Of a stretch of DNA of 64,000 bases, positions 25,569-34,200 are shown piece by piece; within the stretch, counting starts at the first letter, position 1; each line of letters opens with the position of its first letter. The position numbers and the translations under genes were made by a program. Origin of the DNA: Prevotella sp. (GTDB lineage: Bacteria > Bacteroidota > Bacteroidia > Bacteroidales > Bacteroidaceae); assembly GCA_022769825.1 (NCBI GenBank), contig JALEJI010000075.1, positions 1 to 64,000 on the forward strand, given 5' to 3'. A model generated the notes under the pieces. The model searched no databases and had not been told where the DNA came from. It was given only the letters and a program-made list of their open reading frames with translations.

Positions 25569-27197
25569 ATGGGAAAAATGAAATACTTAATGGCGGCGGC
25601 CATCGTCACCATGGCCGCGACGTCGTGCACCGACCTCGACGTTGATGTCATGTCGAAGCTGACGCAATATCCGACCGAGTCGGAGATAGCCTTGGAGGGA
25701 AAGATGGCAGATGCCTATTATGCCTTCCGCGAGCAACTCGGCAACAACTACAACCGCTACCAGACATTCTCCTCCGACGAGGCCACGGGCCTGAGCTTCG
25801 ACGGCGACTACTACGACGGGGCTGAGAACATCAACCCCACCCTGCACACCTTCCTGGCAAGCGACAAGCCGCTCAACTGGTGGAGCGACGTGGCGGGCGG
25901 CATAACTCGATGCAACAAGCTCATAGGCGAGCTGTCGGAGCAGGACAACGCCACCACGAAGAGATACATCGCCAACCTGCGCGCCGTGCGCGCCTTCTAC
26001 CATTTCATATTGATGGACAGCTATGGCGACGTGCCTATACTTGACAAGATATACGATGACAACGAGGCCATTGAGCGCAAGCCGCGCAAGGACGTGGCCG
26101 TGTTCATTGAGAAAGAGCTAAAGGAGTGCCTGCCAGACCTCTCCACCGCCAGCGACGCCTCCACCTACGGCAAGCCAAACAAGTGGATGGCTGAAGCGCT
26201 CTTGGTGAAGCTGTACATGAACTGGGCGGTGTACACCTGTGGCAACGTGGCCGACTATGACCCTAACACCACGGCCAACACCAAGCTCAACGACGCTGTG
26301 ATGTATTGCGACGACATCATCAACAGCGGCCTCTTCAACCTCTCCGACAACTATCGCAAGAAGTTCCTCTACGACAACGGGGCGCAGATAAAAGACTTCA
26401 TCTACGCCATGCCCTACGATTGCGTCTCCGCACAAGGCATGCTCTACGGACGCTTCCGCACGTTCAGGAAGATAGACCAAGGCTCGCCAACGGGCTATTA
26501 CAACGGCCTGATGAAAAAGTCGTGCGCCGGCATCTGCGCCATGAACCCTGAGTTCAGCGACCTTTTCACCCTCAAGGGCGATGAGCGCAACAAGTGCGTG
26601 CTTATGGGCAAAGTGTTCATACACGACGCGATAACAGGCGAGGAGACCTCGACACCTTATATGTACAAGGGCGCGCAACTGGAGTTCACCAAGACCATAA
26701 CGCTGAAAGATGGCGGAGAGGCACAGCTCAACGCCGGCGCCACTCCCGACGGATGGCGTCAAGGCTACAGGTCGATAAAGTTCTACCCCAACCCCAACGA
26801 GTTTGCCGAGCACGACCGCTACCAGAGCAACGACGTGCCCATATTCCGCTACGCCGACATATTGCTCGAGAAGGCTGAGGCCATTCTCCGCGGAGCCAAT
26901 GCCACCAACGGCGACACGCCACAGAGCCTGCTCAACCAGATACGCGCCTATGTCAACGCGCCACTGCTCGACCATGCCCCGTCGCTGAAAGACATTCTCG
27001 ATGAGCGAGGCCGTGAGTTCTTCGACGAGAACTGGCGCCGCAACGACATGATACGCTTCGGAACCTTCGAGAGCGAGTACGGATTCCACAGAAAAGGATT
27101 CGCCAACGCCAACTTCGACAAGCAGCGCCGAGTGTTCCCCGTGCCAACGTCAGTGATGGAGGAGAACACCAACTGGAAACAAAACGCCGGATATTGA
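25569..27197 (+). CDS. SusD/RagB-family nutrient-binding outer membrane lipoprotein
   Basis: A 542-residue SusD with lipobox ATSC (Cys20 from the first ATG; the ATG at 25578 would also work). RagB/SusD features are the N-terminal LDVDVMSKLTQYPTESE, the TPR-like HFILMDSYGDVPILD, and the C-terminal FRYADILLEKAEAILRGANAT followed by LDERGREFFDENWRRNDMIRFGTF, the classical SusD closing block. It should sit on the preceding SusC barrel as ligand-capturing lid. The pair ends in a strong terminator at 27231. Confidence 0.95.
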   Translation: MGKMKYLMAAAIVTMAATSCTDLDVDVMSKLTQYPTESEIALEGKMADAYYAFREQLGNNYNRYQTFSSDEATGLSFDGDYYDGAENINPTLHTFLASDKPLNWWSDVAGGITRCNKLIGELSEQDNATTKRYIANLRAVRAFYHFILMDSYGDVPILDKIYDDNEAIERKPRKDVAVFIEKELKECLPDLSTASDASTYGKPNKWMAEALLVKLYMNWAVYTCGNVADYDPNTTANTKLNDAVMYCDDIINSGLFNLSDNYRKKFLYDNGAQIKDFIYAMPYDCVSAQGMLYGRFRTFRKIDQGSPTGYYNGLMKKSCAGICAMNPEFSDLFTLKGDERNKCVLMGKVFIHDAITGEETSTPYMYKGAQLEFTKTITLKDGGEAQLNAGATPDGWRQGYRSIKFYPNPNEFAEHDRYQSNDVPIFRYADILLEKAEAILRGANATNGDTPQSLLNQIRAYVNAPLLDHAPSLKDILDERGREFFDENWRRNDMIRFGTFESEYGFHRKGFANANFDKQRRVFPVPTSVMEENTNWKQNAGY

Positions 27198-27230
27198 CAG
27201 AAAGCAAATAACCCTTGCATATCCCACGAC

Positions 27231-27283
27231 ATTCCAACTCTTTCCGATTCAGTATACACCGGAAAGGTGTTGGAATGTTTTTT
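27231..27283 (+). terminator. Intrinsic terminator of the second SusCD operon
   Basis: A long near-perfect stem, ATTCCAACTCTTTCCG (27231-27246) with CGGAAAGGTGTTGGAAT (27260-27276), followed by G and six T residues; 34 bases after the SusD stop. Confidence 0.9.
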
Positions 27284-27294
27284 GAATATAAAAG

Positions 27295-27335
27295 AACAGG
27301 GCTGGATTTCACGCTATCGTGAATCCAGCCCTGTT
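27295..27335 (-). terminator. Terminator facing the beta-glucan locus
   Basis: Arms 27295-27313 and 27318-27335 (core AACAGGGCTGGAT / ATCCAGCCCTGTT) form a strong stem with a single bulge. On the minus strand it is followed by CTTTTATA, so it would end transcription coming from the GH3 gene; on the plus strand three T residues follow. Confidence 0.75.
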
Positions 27336-27380
27336 TGGTTATCCGCGCTTTGCTAACACAAGGAACGCGAGCGACGCCGC

Positions 27381-27427
27381 AAGGCAAGCTATCCATTTGA
27401 TTTAAGGCAAGCTATCCCATTTGATTT
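27381..27427. repeat. Tandem duplication of a 23/24-bp sequence
   Basis: AAGGCAAGCTATC(C)CATTTGATTT type units lie head to tail at 27381-27403 and 27404-27427 and differ only by one inserted C. Just downstream of the GH3 gene; looks like recent slippage. Confidence 0.85.
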
Positions 27428-27466
27428 AGGGATGACGCGTCGCGCTTCTTGGCGGTTAAGCTTCGT

Positions 27467-29743
27467 TCACTTGGTCAACGTGAGCTTAGCCGATTGCACG
27501 TTGGCACTGTTGGCGCCAATCATTATGTCGAAGTCGCCCGGCTCAAGCACCGTCTTGCCCTCATTGTCGTAATAGCTGAGTGTAGCGGCGTCGATGTCAA
27601 ACGACACCGTCTTGCTCTCACCCTTCGCAAGGTGAATGCGCTGGAAGCCCTTGAGCTCTTTCACCGGTCTTACGATGCTGGCGAAACGGTCACGGATGTA
27701 GAATTGCACGATTTCATCGCCATCGCGACTGCCCGTATTGGTGATGGTAGCGGTTGCCGTAACCTTGCCACCAGCCTTCATCGTCGACGAGGAAAGCGTC
27801 ACCGGGGAGTAGCTGTAAGATGTGTAGCTCAAGCCATATCCGAAAGGATAAAGCGGGCCATGCGTCACGTCGGTGTAGTTGCTCTGAAACTTGCGGAACA
27901 CCTTGCTGCCGTCCTCCACGGGGCGACCCGTGTTGAGGTGATTATAATAGAGAGGCTCCTGGCCGGTAGTGCGCGGGAAACTGTTTACCAACTTACCCGT
28001 CGGCACCTTGTCGCCAAAGAGCACGTCGCAGATGGCGTCACCGGTCTCAGAACCAGCGAACCACACGTTCATGATAGCCGCCGCATTGTCGTTCTCCCAC
28101 GAGAGCACGGTGGGACGTCCGGCGAAGTTGAGCAGCACCACGGGCTTGCCCGTCCTCACGAGAGCCTTCAGCAAGCGAGCCTCAGCGTCGGGCATGGTAA
28201 GGTCGGAACGCGCTGAGCTCTCACCGCTCATATCCGCCAGTTCACCGAGGCAAGCCACGATGACATCGGCGTTTTTGGCCACTTTCAGTGCCTCTGCCAG
28301 CATTTGCTTGGCATCGCCGCGCGGTATGGGGCGACCAATGCCGACCGCCTCCTGACGCACGCTGTCGTCGTAGATATTTGAGCCTTGGGCGTAGGTCACC
28401 GTCGCCTTGTCGCCAAGATAGCGCTGCATGGCTTCCTTTACGGTGGCGTATTTCTCAGGCTTGTCGCCCGTCGACCAGCATCCTGGAAGGTTGTTGCGCG
28501 TGTCGGCGAGAGGGCCTATAAGGGCGATGGAACCTTGCTTTTTCAGTGGCAGGATGTCGTTGTCGTTCTTCAGCAACACGAACGTCTGCGCGGCTATGTC
28601 GCGCGCCGTTTGGCGATGCTGGGCAGTGTACAGTTCCTTCTTCTCGCGCTTGGGGTCGCAATAGCGATAAGGGTCATCGAATAGCCCGAGCTTGTATTTA
28701 GCCTCCAAGACACGTCTGACGGCCTGGTCAATCTGCGCCATCTTCACGGTGCCATTGTCAAGGCAAGCCTTCAACTGTACAAGGAAAGCCGAGGAGCACA
28801 TGTCCATGTCGGTTCCGGCGTTCATGGCTTGCGCCGTACTTTGCATCTGGTCGCCGAAGCCCCAGTTCGTCATTTCGTTGATGGAGCCGTAGTCGGTCAC
28901 GAGGAATCCATTGAAGCCCCACTGACCACGCAGCACGTCGGTTATGAGCCAGCGGTTGCCCGTGGCCGGCATGCCGTCGACGATGTTGAACGACGACATC
29001 ACCGAGCCCACGCCAGCCTCGACCGCGGCCTTGTATGGCGGCAGATATTGATTGTACATGCGCAGGCGGCTCATGTCCACCGTGTTGTAGTCGCGTCCGG
29101 CCTCAGACGCGCCGTAAAGGGCATAGTGCTTCAGGCACGCCATAAACTCATTCTTGGCATATCCCTGCCTCTCGCCTGAGCCTTGATAGCCACGTATGGC
29201 AGCCGCGGCCATCACCGATGAGAGATAAGGGTCCTCGCCGTAGCCCTCAGCCACGCGCCCCCAACGGGCATCGAGAGCCACGTCGACCATAGGGCTGTAG
29301 TTCCAGCAGATGCCGCTCGCCGTGGCCTCCTCAGCCGCCATGCGCGCGCCGTCCTCTATGGCTTGCGGATTCCACGAGCACGCCTGCGCCAATGGGAGGG
29401 GCAGCACCGTCTCGTAGCCGTGAATCACGTCGAGACCGAAGATGAGGGGGATGTGCAGGCGGCTCTTCTTGACCGCCACCTCCTGCAACGCCCTGACCTT
29501 GGCGGTGCCTTTCGTGTTGAGCACCGCGCCAAGCATGCCTTTTTCCACCAGCTCCACCAGCGGCGAGTTGGTCTTGGCGCCCGTGGTAAGGTCGGTTCCT
29601 GGCATGAGGTTGAGCTGTCCTATCTTCTCCTCAACGGTCATCTTGGCCATCAAGTCGTCCACAAACTCGTTCATGGGCTTCTTTTGGGCATGAAGCGAGA
29701 GACAAGACATGAGAATCGAAAAACACAATATTGTCTTCTTCAT
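27467..29743 (-). CDS. BglX-like GH3 beta-glucosidase of the beta-glucan locus
   Basis: A 758-residue secreted GH3. The signal peptide ends SLHAQ. The N-terminal domain has MNEFVDDLMAKMTVEEKIGQLNL, FGLDVIHGYETVLPLPLAQA, RWGRVAEGYGEDPYL and KHYALYGASEAGRDY; the nucleophile is Asp284 in LVTDYGSINEM. The C-terminal sandwich (FVLLKNDNDILPL) and Fn3-like domain (FGYGLSYTSYSYSPV) complete the BglX architecture. The frame is open further upstream, but only to a TTG; the ATG at 29743 directly precedes the signal peptide. As last gene of the locus it should turn imported gluco-oligosaccharides into glucose in the periplasm. A 250-base gap with a weak TAATTTTG motif (29850) separates it from the GH16 gene. 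Confidence 0.93.
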   Translation of the reverse strand: MKKTILCFSILMSCLSLHAQKKPMNEFVDDLMAKMTVEEKIGQLNLMPGTDLTTGAKTNSPLVELVEKGMLGAVLNTKGTAKVRALQEVAVKKSRLHIPLIFGLDVIHGYETVLPLPLAQACSWNPQAIEDGARMAAEEATASGICWNYSPMVDVALDARWGRVAEGYGEDPYLSSVMAAAAIRGYQGSGERQGYAKNEFMACLKHYALYGASEAGRDYNTVDMSRLRMYNQYLPPYKAAVEAGVGSVMSSFNIVDGMPATGNRWLITDVLRGQWGFNGFLVTDYGSINEMTNWGFGDQMQSTAQAMNAGTDMDMCSSAFLVQLKACLDNGTVKMAQIDQAVRRVLEAKYKLGLFDDPYRYCDPKREKKELYTAQHRQTARDIAAQTFVLLKNDNDILPLKKQGSIALIGPLADTRNNLPGCWSTGDKPEKYATVKEAMQRYLGDKATVTYAQGSNIYDDSVRQEAVGIGRPIPRGDAKQMLAEALKVAKNADVIVACLGELADMSGESSARSDLTMPDAEARLLKALVRTGKPVVLLNFAGRPTVLSWENDNAAAIMNVWFAGSETGDAICDVLFGDKVPTGKLVNSFPRTTGQEPLYYNHLNTGRPVEDGSKVFRKFQSNYTDVTHGPLYPFGYGLSYTSYSYSPVTLSSSTMKAGGKVTATATITNTGSRDGDEIVQFYIRDRFASIVRPVKELKGFQRIHLAKGESKTVSFDIDAATLSYYDNEGKTVLEPGDFDIMIGANSANVQSAKLTLTK

Positions 29744-29849
29744 AAATATTATAACATTAAAAGTTAGTTGCAATTCGGAGCGTAGGCTTTAGTGGTTACC
29801 ATTCGGGGGCGCGGACGGGCACCATGAGTATATAGTGCACCATCACACG

Positions 29850-29857
29850 CAAAATTA
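29850..29857 (-). promoter_or_regulatory. Possible internal promoter for the GH3 gene
   Basis: TAATTTTG on the minus strand, 107 bases before the GH3 ATG in the 250-base gap after the GH16 gene. The rest of the gap holds G+C-rich fragments and no other clear signal. Confidence 0.35.
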
Positions 29858-29993
29858 AGAATAATTTTCAAGCATTTCTTCTGATGCTTAAAAAAACATA
29901 ACGGCCACACGTCCGTCCCCGCAAGTCGCGACCATTGGGGCGGTGTCGACGACACGCCATGTCACCCACGCCACGCCAACGAATAGGCAGCGT

Positions 29994-31094
29994 TTATTGT
30001 TTTTGGAACACCCTGACGTAATCTACCTTCATCGTGGCAGGCAGCGCGGTCTCGTCCACGCCTTTCTGTCCGCCCCAGCTTCCGCCCCACGCGAGATTGA
30101 GGATTACATAGAAAGGCGCGTTGAACGGCCAATAGGTCTTCGTCTTGTTGTCGGGCGTGTAAGTGAAGTATTTCTCGCCGTCGATATAGTAGGCCATGTA
30201 ATCCTCGGTCCACTCGCAGGCATAGGTATGCCATCCGCCCTCGGCGTTGGCGAGATATTTCTCCTTGTGCTCTTTCGCCGTTCCGCCGTTGTTGTAGCCA
30301 TTGCAGTGGATTGTCGACGACACGTAGTTGGGATTATAGCCCACTTCCTCCATGATGTCGTTTTCGCCGTCTTCCGGCCACTTGTTGAAGTTGACAGGCA
30401 TCATCCAGAACGCGGGCCAAGTGCCCCTGCCCTTCGGCAGCATGATGCGCGCCTCTATCCAACCGTATTTCCAGCCCGTGTTGCGGCAGGCGTATATTCT
30501 GCCCGAGCAGACGCGCCCGGCGTCGTTCTTATAGCACGTGATGCTCAACTCGCCATCCGACAGGCTCGTGACCTTTCCGTCGTTCACGTAATATTGCAGC
30601 TCGTTGTTCACCCATCCGGCGTTTTGTATCTCATGTGTCCAGTCAGAGCCCAACGTCTTTCCGTCGAACTCGTCGTGCCACACGAGCTTGTATCCATCCG
30701 GGGCCTTGATGTCGCCGCCCGACGGGTCAACCGCCGGCGACGCCTTCTGCACTACCGGTATGGAGACCGCCTGTACGCCCGACACTATCTTCACGTTTCC
30801 GGCGCGCGCGTCCTTGGCGTTGTTGGCCTCCACGGTCACGCTCACAGACCCGCTCTTCGATGTCGTCCCGGTTGAGTTCACCTTTATCCAATTGTCCTCC
30901 GAATAGGCGCGCCATTCCTTCGGGGCGTCGGCCACGGCTATCGAGAACGTTCCGCCCCCCGCCTCGCAGTCTATGCTTGAAGGTGAGGCCGTGAGGGCAG
31001 ACGTGGCCACGTTGTTGTCGCCGCCACCATTGCCACCGCAAGCCGTGAGCGAGAGGAACAAGAAGAACAACAGGAGCAAATTGCTTGTTTTCAT
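29994..31094 (-). CDS. GH16 endo-beta-glucanase lipoprotein with BACON domain (laminarinase-like)
   Basis: A 366-residue lipoprotein: lipobox SLTAC with Cys19 followed by a Gly/Asn-rich run, the sort of tail seen in surface-exposed Bacteroidetes lipoproteins. Residues about 30-110 form a BACON module (SIDCEAGGGTFSIAV, WIKVN, then VEANNAKDARAGNVKI). The catalytic GH16 domain starts near residue 125 with GYKLVWHDEFDG. The active-site motif is ENDIMEE: nucleophile Glu244, Asp246 and acid/base Glu249. WPAFWMMP and WHTYACEWTEDYMAYYIDG are standard GH16 blocks. It should cut beta-1,3 (or mixed-linkage) glucan at the cell surface. A TTG six bases upstream is the only other start. Confidence 0.94.
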   Translation of the reverse strand: MKTSNLLLLFFLFLSLTACGGNGGGDNNVATSALTASPSSIDCEAGGGTFSIAVADAPKEWRAYSEDNWIKVNSTGTTSKSGSVSVTVEANNAKDARAGNVKIVSGVQAVSIPVVQKASPAVDPSGGDIKAPDGYKLVWHDEFDGKTLGSDWTHEIQNAGWVNNELQYYVNDGKVTSLSDGELSITCYKNDAGRVCSGRIYACRNTGWKYGWIEARIMLPKGRGTWPAFWMMPVNFNKWPEDGENDIMEEVGYNPNYVSSTIHCNGYNNGGTAKEHKEKYLANAEGGWHTYACEWTEDYMAYYIDGEKYFTYTPDNKTKTYWPFNAPFYVILNLAWGGSWGGQKGVDETALPATMKVDYVRVFQKQ

Positions 31095-31175
31095 TGCCAA
31101 GATTTATCTATTGGATATACAAAAGGGCATGCCACGCCTTTCGTCGCATGGCACGCCCTGTTTATAGCATGGTTT

Positions 31176-32576
31176 TTATTTAGCTGACTTCTGAATGGTG
31201 ATGTCGCTTATGGTGACCACTGTCCCTGCAGGCGCGCCACCGAAGTCGAGCACCACGTTCACCGACGATGCATCAGCCGTGAGAGCCTTAGCCGGCACCT
31301 TTATCTCGGTGTCGGTGTCAGCGGCAATGTCGTGACGGCCATCGGTGAAGAACACCTTGTCGTTGTCCACGCTCACCACCTTGAAGGTCATTTGCGGTAT
31401 GTCGGTGGTGGAATGCACCTTTATGCGCATGTCGTAGTTTTCTCCGGCCACAACTGGCAAGAGCTTGCCGAGGGTCTCGGTGTGGAATATCACCTGGGCC
31501 TGCCATTGCAGGCTGCTCTCGTCGGGCAGTGTCACCTGGTACTTGCCGCCGCCGAGCGCCTTGAAGCCTATCGGGTCGGGGTTGGCCGCCCAGCTGTCGC
31601 CATTGACATAATAGAAGGTCATCATCGACTCGTCGAAGTTGTCGTCTATTTGCTTCCATATGTTGTTTGGCGAGTCATAGGTATAGACCGTCGGGTCTTC
31701 CACCACCTCGGGCAGCTTGGTGCCGTCGTCGTTGGCATGGTCTTTCAAGACGATGCTCTCCACGTTGATGGTCGTGTTGTCGGCGTTACCGCCAAAGTCG
31801 AACACTATCTTTACCTGCGAGGCGTTGATGCCCTTCACGTTGCTCTTCCAGAAGCAGACAGGCTCGCCGGCTTTCAGCGTGGCCTTTTCCATGAAGAGGA
31901 AGTTGTTGTCGTCCGCCGCGTCGGTCACCTTGATGGTCACACCGTTGTGGTCGGTGTTGGAGGTGAGTATGACGGAGAAGTCGTAGTTCTTGTCGGCCGA
32001 GAGCGAGATGTTGGATGGCAAGTGCATCTGTCCCTGCCATTGTTCGGTGGTGGCAGTGGGCAGTGAGATGCCCTCATAGTCGTAGCCGTCCATGCTGTAC
32101 GACGGGTCGGGTATCTGGCTCCATCCCGGTGCGTAATAGAACATGCTTGGCTTGTGGGCCGAGGCGTCCTCGCTCCGCCAGAGGTTGAAGTCGCTGTCCA
32201 CGACGAATCCGCCAAATCCGTTCATCTTGGTCTTGTTGACATGGAACGTCTGCGTCAGGCTTCCGTCGGATATGCCGTTGCGGTTTTTCACCTTGCACTC
32301 CACGGTGTAGTCGCCAGCCTTGCGATAGTAGGCCGAGTCCTTGTAGGCCGACGAATAGCGCGAGCCATTGATGATCCACACTGGCGTGACGCCTTTTACC
32401 GACTGGTCGAAATCGAAATGGGCCTGGTTGGTGTTCTGGTCTACCGTCACCTTGAAGGCGTCGGCGTAATCGCCCACCTGCGGCAGGCCGTTGGGGTCGG
32501 CGCCACTGTACTCCTCTGGCGAGCAAGCCGCGAGAGCCAAGGCCGCGAGACATGTAACGAATATCTTTGTTTTCAT
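31176..32576 (-). CDS. Surface glycan-binding lipoprotein with PKD-like and two tandem CBM-like modules
   Basis: A 466-residue lipoprotein with lipobox ALAAC (Cys18). Residues about 40-115 look like a PKD/Ig fold (TPVWIINGSRYSSAYKDSAYYRKAGDYTVECKVKNRNG). Then come two homologous jelly-roll-like halves, about 125-295 and 310-465. Each has an aromatic cluster with a WSQIPDP or WAANPDP motif, an LP...QWQ(G/A)Q strand, and a closing DFGG...T...I strand. The duplication is visible by eye and resembles CBM4-type binding modules. Placed between SusD and GH16, it fits the SGBP-B role of known beta-1,3-glucan loci: holding polymer for the GH16 enzyme. No catalytic residues are apparent. Confidence 0.8.
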   Translation of the reverse strand: MKTKIFVTCLAALALAACSPEEYSGADPNGLPQVGDYADAFKVTVDQNTNQAHFDFDQSVKGVTPVWIINGSRYSSAYKDSAYYRKAGDYTVECKVKNRNGISDGSLTQTFHVNKTKMNGFGGFVVDSDFNLWRSEDASAHKPSMFYYAPGWSQIPDPSYSMDGYDYEGISLPTATTEQWQGQMHLPSNISLSADKNYDFSVILTSNTDHNGVTIKVTDAADDNNFLFMEKATLKAGEPVCFWKSNVKGINASQVKIVFDFGGNADNTTINVESIVLKDHANDDGTKLPEVVEDPTVYTYDSPNNIWKQIDDNFDESMMTFYYVNGDSWAANPDPIGFKALGGGKYQVTLPDESSLQWQAQVIFHTETLGKLLPVVAGENYDMRIKVHSTTDIPQMTFKVVSVDNDKVFFTDGRHDIAADTDTEIKVPAKALTADASSVNVVLDFGGAPAGTVVTISDITIQKSAK

Positions 32577-32616
32577 GATATATTATTCTTTTATTATCCT
32601 TTATTCCCTTTTATGA

Positions 32617-34167
32617 CTAATAGTCGTTCTGTTGAAGATTTGGATCAGCAGACAGTTCCCCTTGCGGTATTGGAAGATACTTCTTGCTCTCTGTCCATGA
32701 TGCCGTGCGGTTGCCTTCCTCGTCGGGGACGAGAGTCGTGGCGGCCTTGCCCGTGCGCACGAGGTCCCAATAGCGTTTTCCCTCGCCCAGGAACTCCAAG
32801 TGGCGCTCGTTGACGATGGCGTCGATGCTGACAGCCGTCAGGTCGGCGATGCCGGCGCGCTCACGCAGCATGTTGACATACCTCAAGGCCGTGGCGTTGT
32901 CGCCATTGGTGCGCAGCAGCAGCTCGGCGGCGTTGAGCAACGTCTCTGCATAGCGATACACTCGCAGATTGTTGTTGAAGTTGAGGTCGGCGTCCCATCC
33001 AGCGTCTTTCACGTTGTCTACCAATGGCAAGTACTTACCCTGGAAGAGGCCGGTGTTCATGTGTCCCGGCGTGTAGGTGACGCCATTCTCAAGGGCCACC
33101 TTGTCGGCGTCGAAGATGGAGACGTCGCGACGGACGTCCTGGCCAGAGTACATGTCGTAGATGGCATGGCGCACGGGACCGAAGCCCCAGCCATTGTCAA
33201 CGCCAGCCACGCCCGACGTCCAGCCGCGAGGGCCAAGCAGGCGGGGCAGCACCGTGCCGCCCACGGCGAGAGGCGAGCTCCATCCACGCTGGTGGTTGTT
33301 GTCGTCGTAGTTGATTTCGTAGATGCTCTCCGAGCACCACTCCCCGCCCTCTGTCCAAAGGGCCTTGAAGTTGGGGTTGAGGGCGTACTGCCCGCTCTGG
33401 ATAATCTCGTTCATGTAGGCCAACGCCTTGGCGTAGCGGCTCTCATCGTTTTGGTACATCACGAGCTCAGCGTAGAGCATGTAGGCGAAAGCCTTGGTCA
33501 CGCGTCCCTCGTTGCCAGAAGAGGCTTTCATCGGCAGCACTGAGCCGTATTTGTCGAGCGCGTCCTCAAGGTCGGTTATGATGTTGGTGTACACCTCGTC
33601 GGCCTTGAGCTGCGGGGCCTTGTAGTCGCCGCTGAGGTTCTCGGTGAAGTAAGGTATGTTGCCCCAGAACTTCCACAGAATCATGTAGTAGTAGTCGCGC
33701 AGCACACGCGCCTGTGCCGTGTAGGAGTCGGCATTCGCCTGCGTGAGGTTGTTGCCTTGCGTGGCGAGGGCCTTGCCCACGTAGCTGATGAGGTCGTTGC
33801 AACGCTTCACGCCGCTGTACTCGTCGGTCCACAACGACGGCAACGTGTTCTCCGACGTGGCCTTGAAGTTGAAAATCAGCTGCCAGTTCAAGTTGTCGCT
33901 CGCGCTGCCGCCGCCAGGATAGCAGTCGTCGCTCATGATGTCGCTGCAAAGGTTTATCGGCGCGTAGGCGCCGTTGCCCCAGTCGGCCCAGTGGAGAGGG
34001 TCGTAAGAAGCCGTCAAGGCCTCCTGTATATGCTCATCGGTGGTATAGTATTCTTTGACATCGTCGGAAGTAGGCGACTTCACATCAAGGAAGCCCTCGC
34101 CACATCCCGTCAGCCCGACAGTGGCCAAGCTCATGATGCCAAGAATGAATATGTTTGATTTCTTCAT
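32617..34167 (-). CDS. SusD-family glycan-binding lipoprotein of the beta-glucan locus
   Basis: A 516-residue SusD with lipobox LTGC (Cys22). The family order is present: FLDVKSPTSDDVKEYYTTDEHIQEALTASYDPL at the start, YTAQARVLRDYYYMILWKFWGNIPYF in the TPR region, and YRYAETLLNAAELLLR with NERHLEFLGEGKRYWDLVRTGKA at the end. It partners with the SusC gene that ends 33 bases upstream. Aromatic residues likely form the glucan platform but cannot be assigned without a structure. Confidence 0.95.
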   Translation of the reverse strand: MKKSNIFILGIMSLATVGLTGCGEGFLDVKSPTSDDVKEYYTTDEHIQEALTASYDPLHWADWGNGAYAPINLCSDIMSDDCYPGGGSASDNLNWQLIFNFKATSENTLPSLWTDEYSGVKRCNDLISYVGKALATQGNNLTQANADSYTAQARVLRDYYYMILWKFWGNIPYFTENLSGDYKAPQLKADEVYTNIITDLEDALDKYGSVLPMKASSGNEGRVTKAFAYMLYAELVMYQNDESRYAKALAYMNEIIQSGQYALNPNFKALWTEGGEWCSESIYEINYDDNNHQRGWSSPLAVGGTVLPRLLGPRGWTSGVAGVDNGWGFGPVRHAIYDMYSGQDVRRDVSIFDADKVALENGVTYTPGHMNTGLFQGKYLPLVDNVKDAGWDADLNFNNNLRVYRYAETLLNAAELLLRTNGDNATALRYVNMLRERAGIADLTAVSIDAIVNERHLEFLGEGKRYWDLVRTGKAATTLVPDEEGNRTASWTESKKYLPIPQGELSADPNLQQNDY

Positions 34168-34200
34168 GATGTTTTTATGATTATGTTAGGAAGTGAGAAG

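Noticed and set aside
29870..29896. Terminator-like hairpin AAGCAT/ATGCTT with an A-run between GH16 and GH3
   Set aside because: The six-base stem is weak and the A-run is on the wrong side for the minus-strand transcript.
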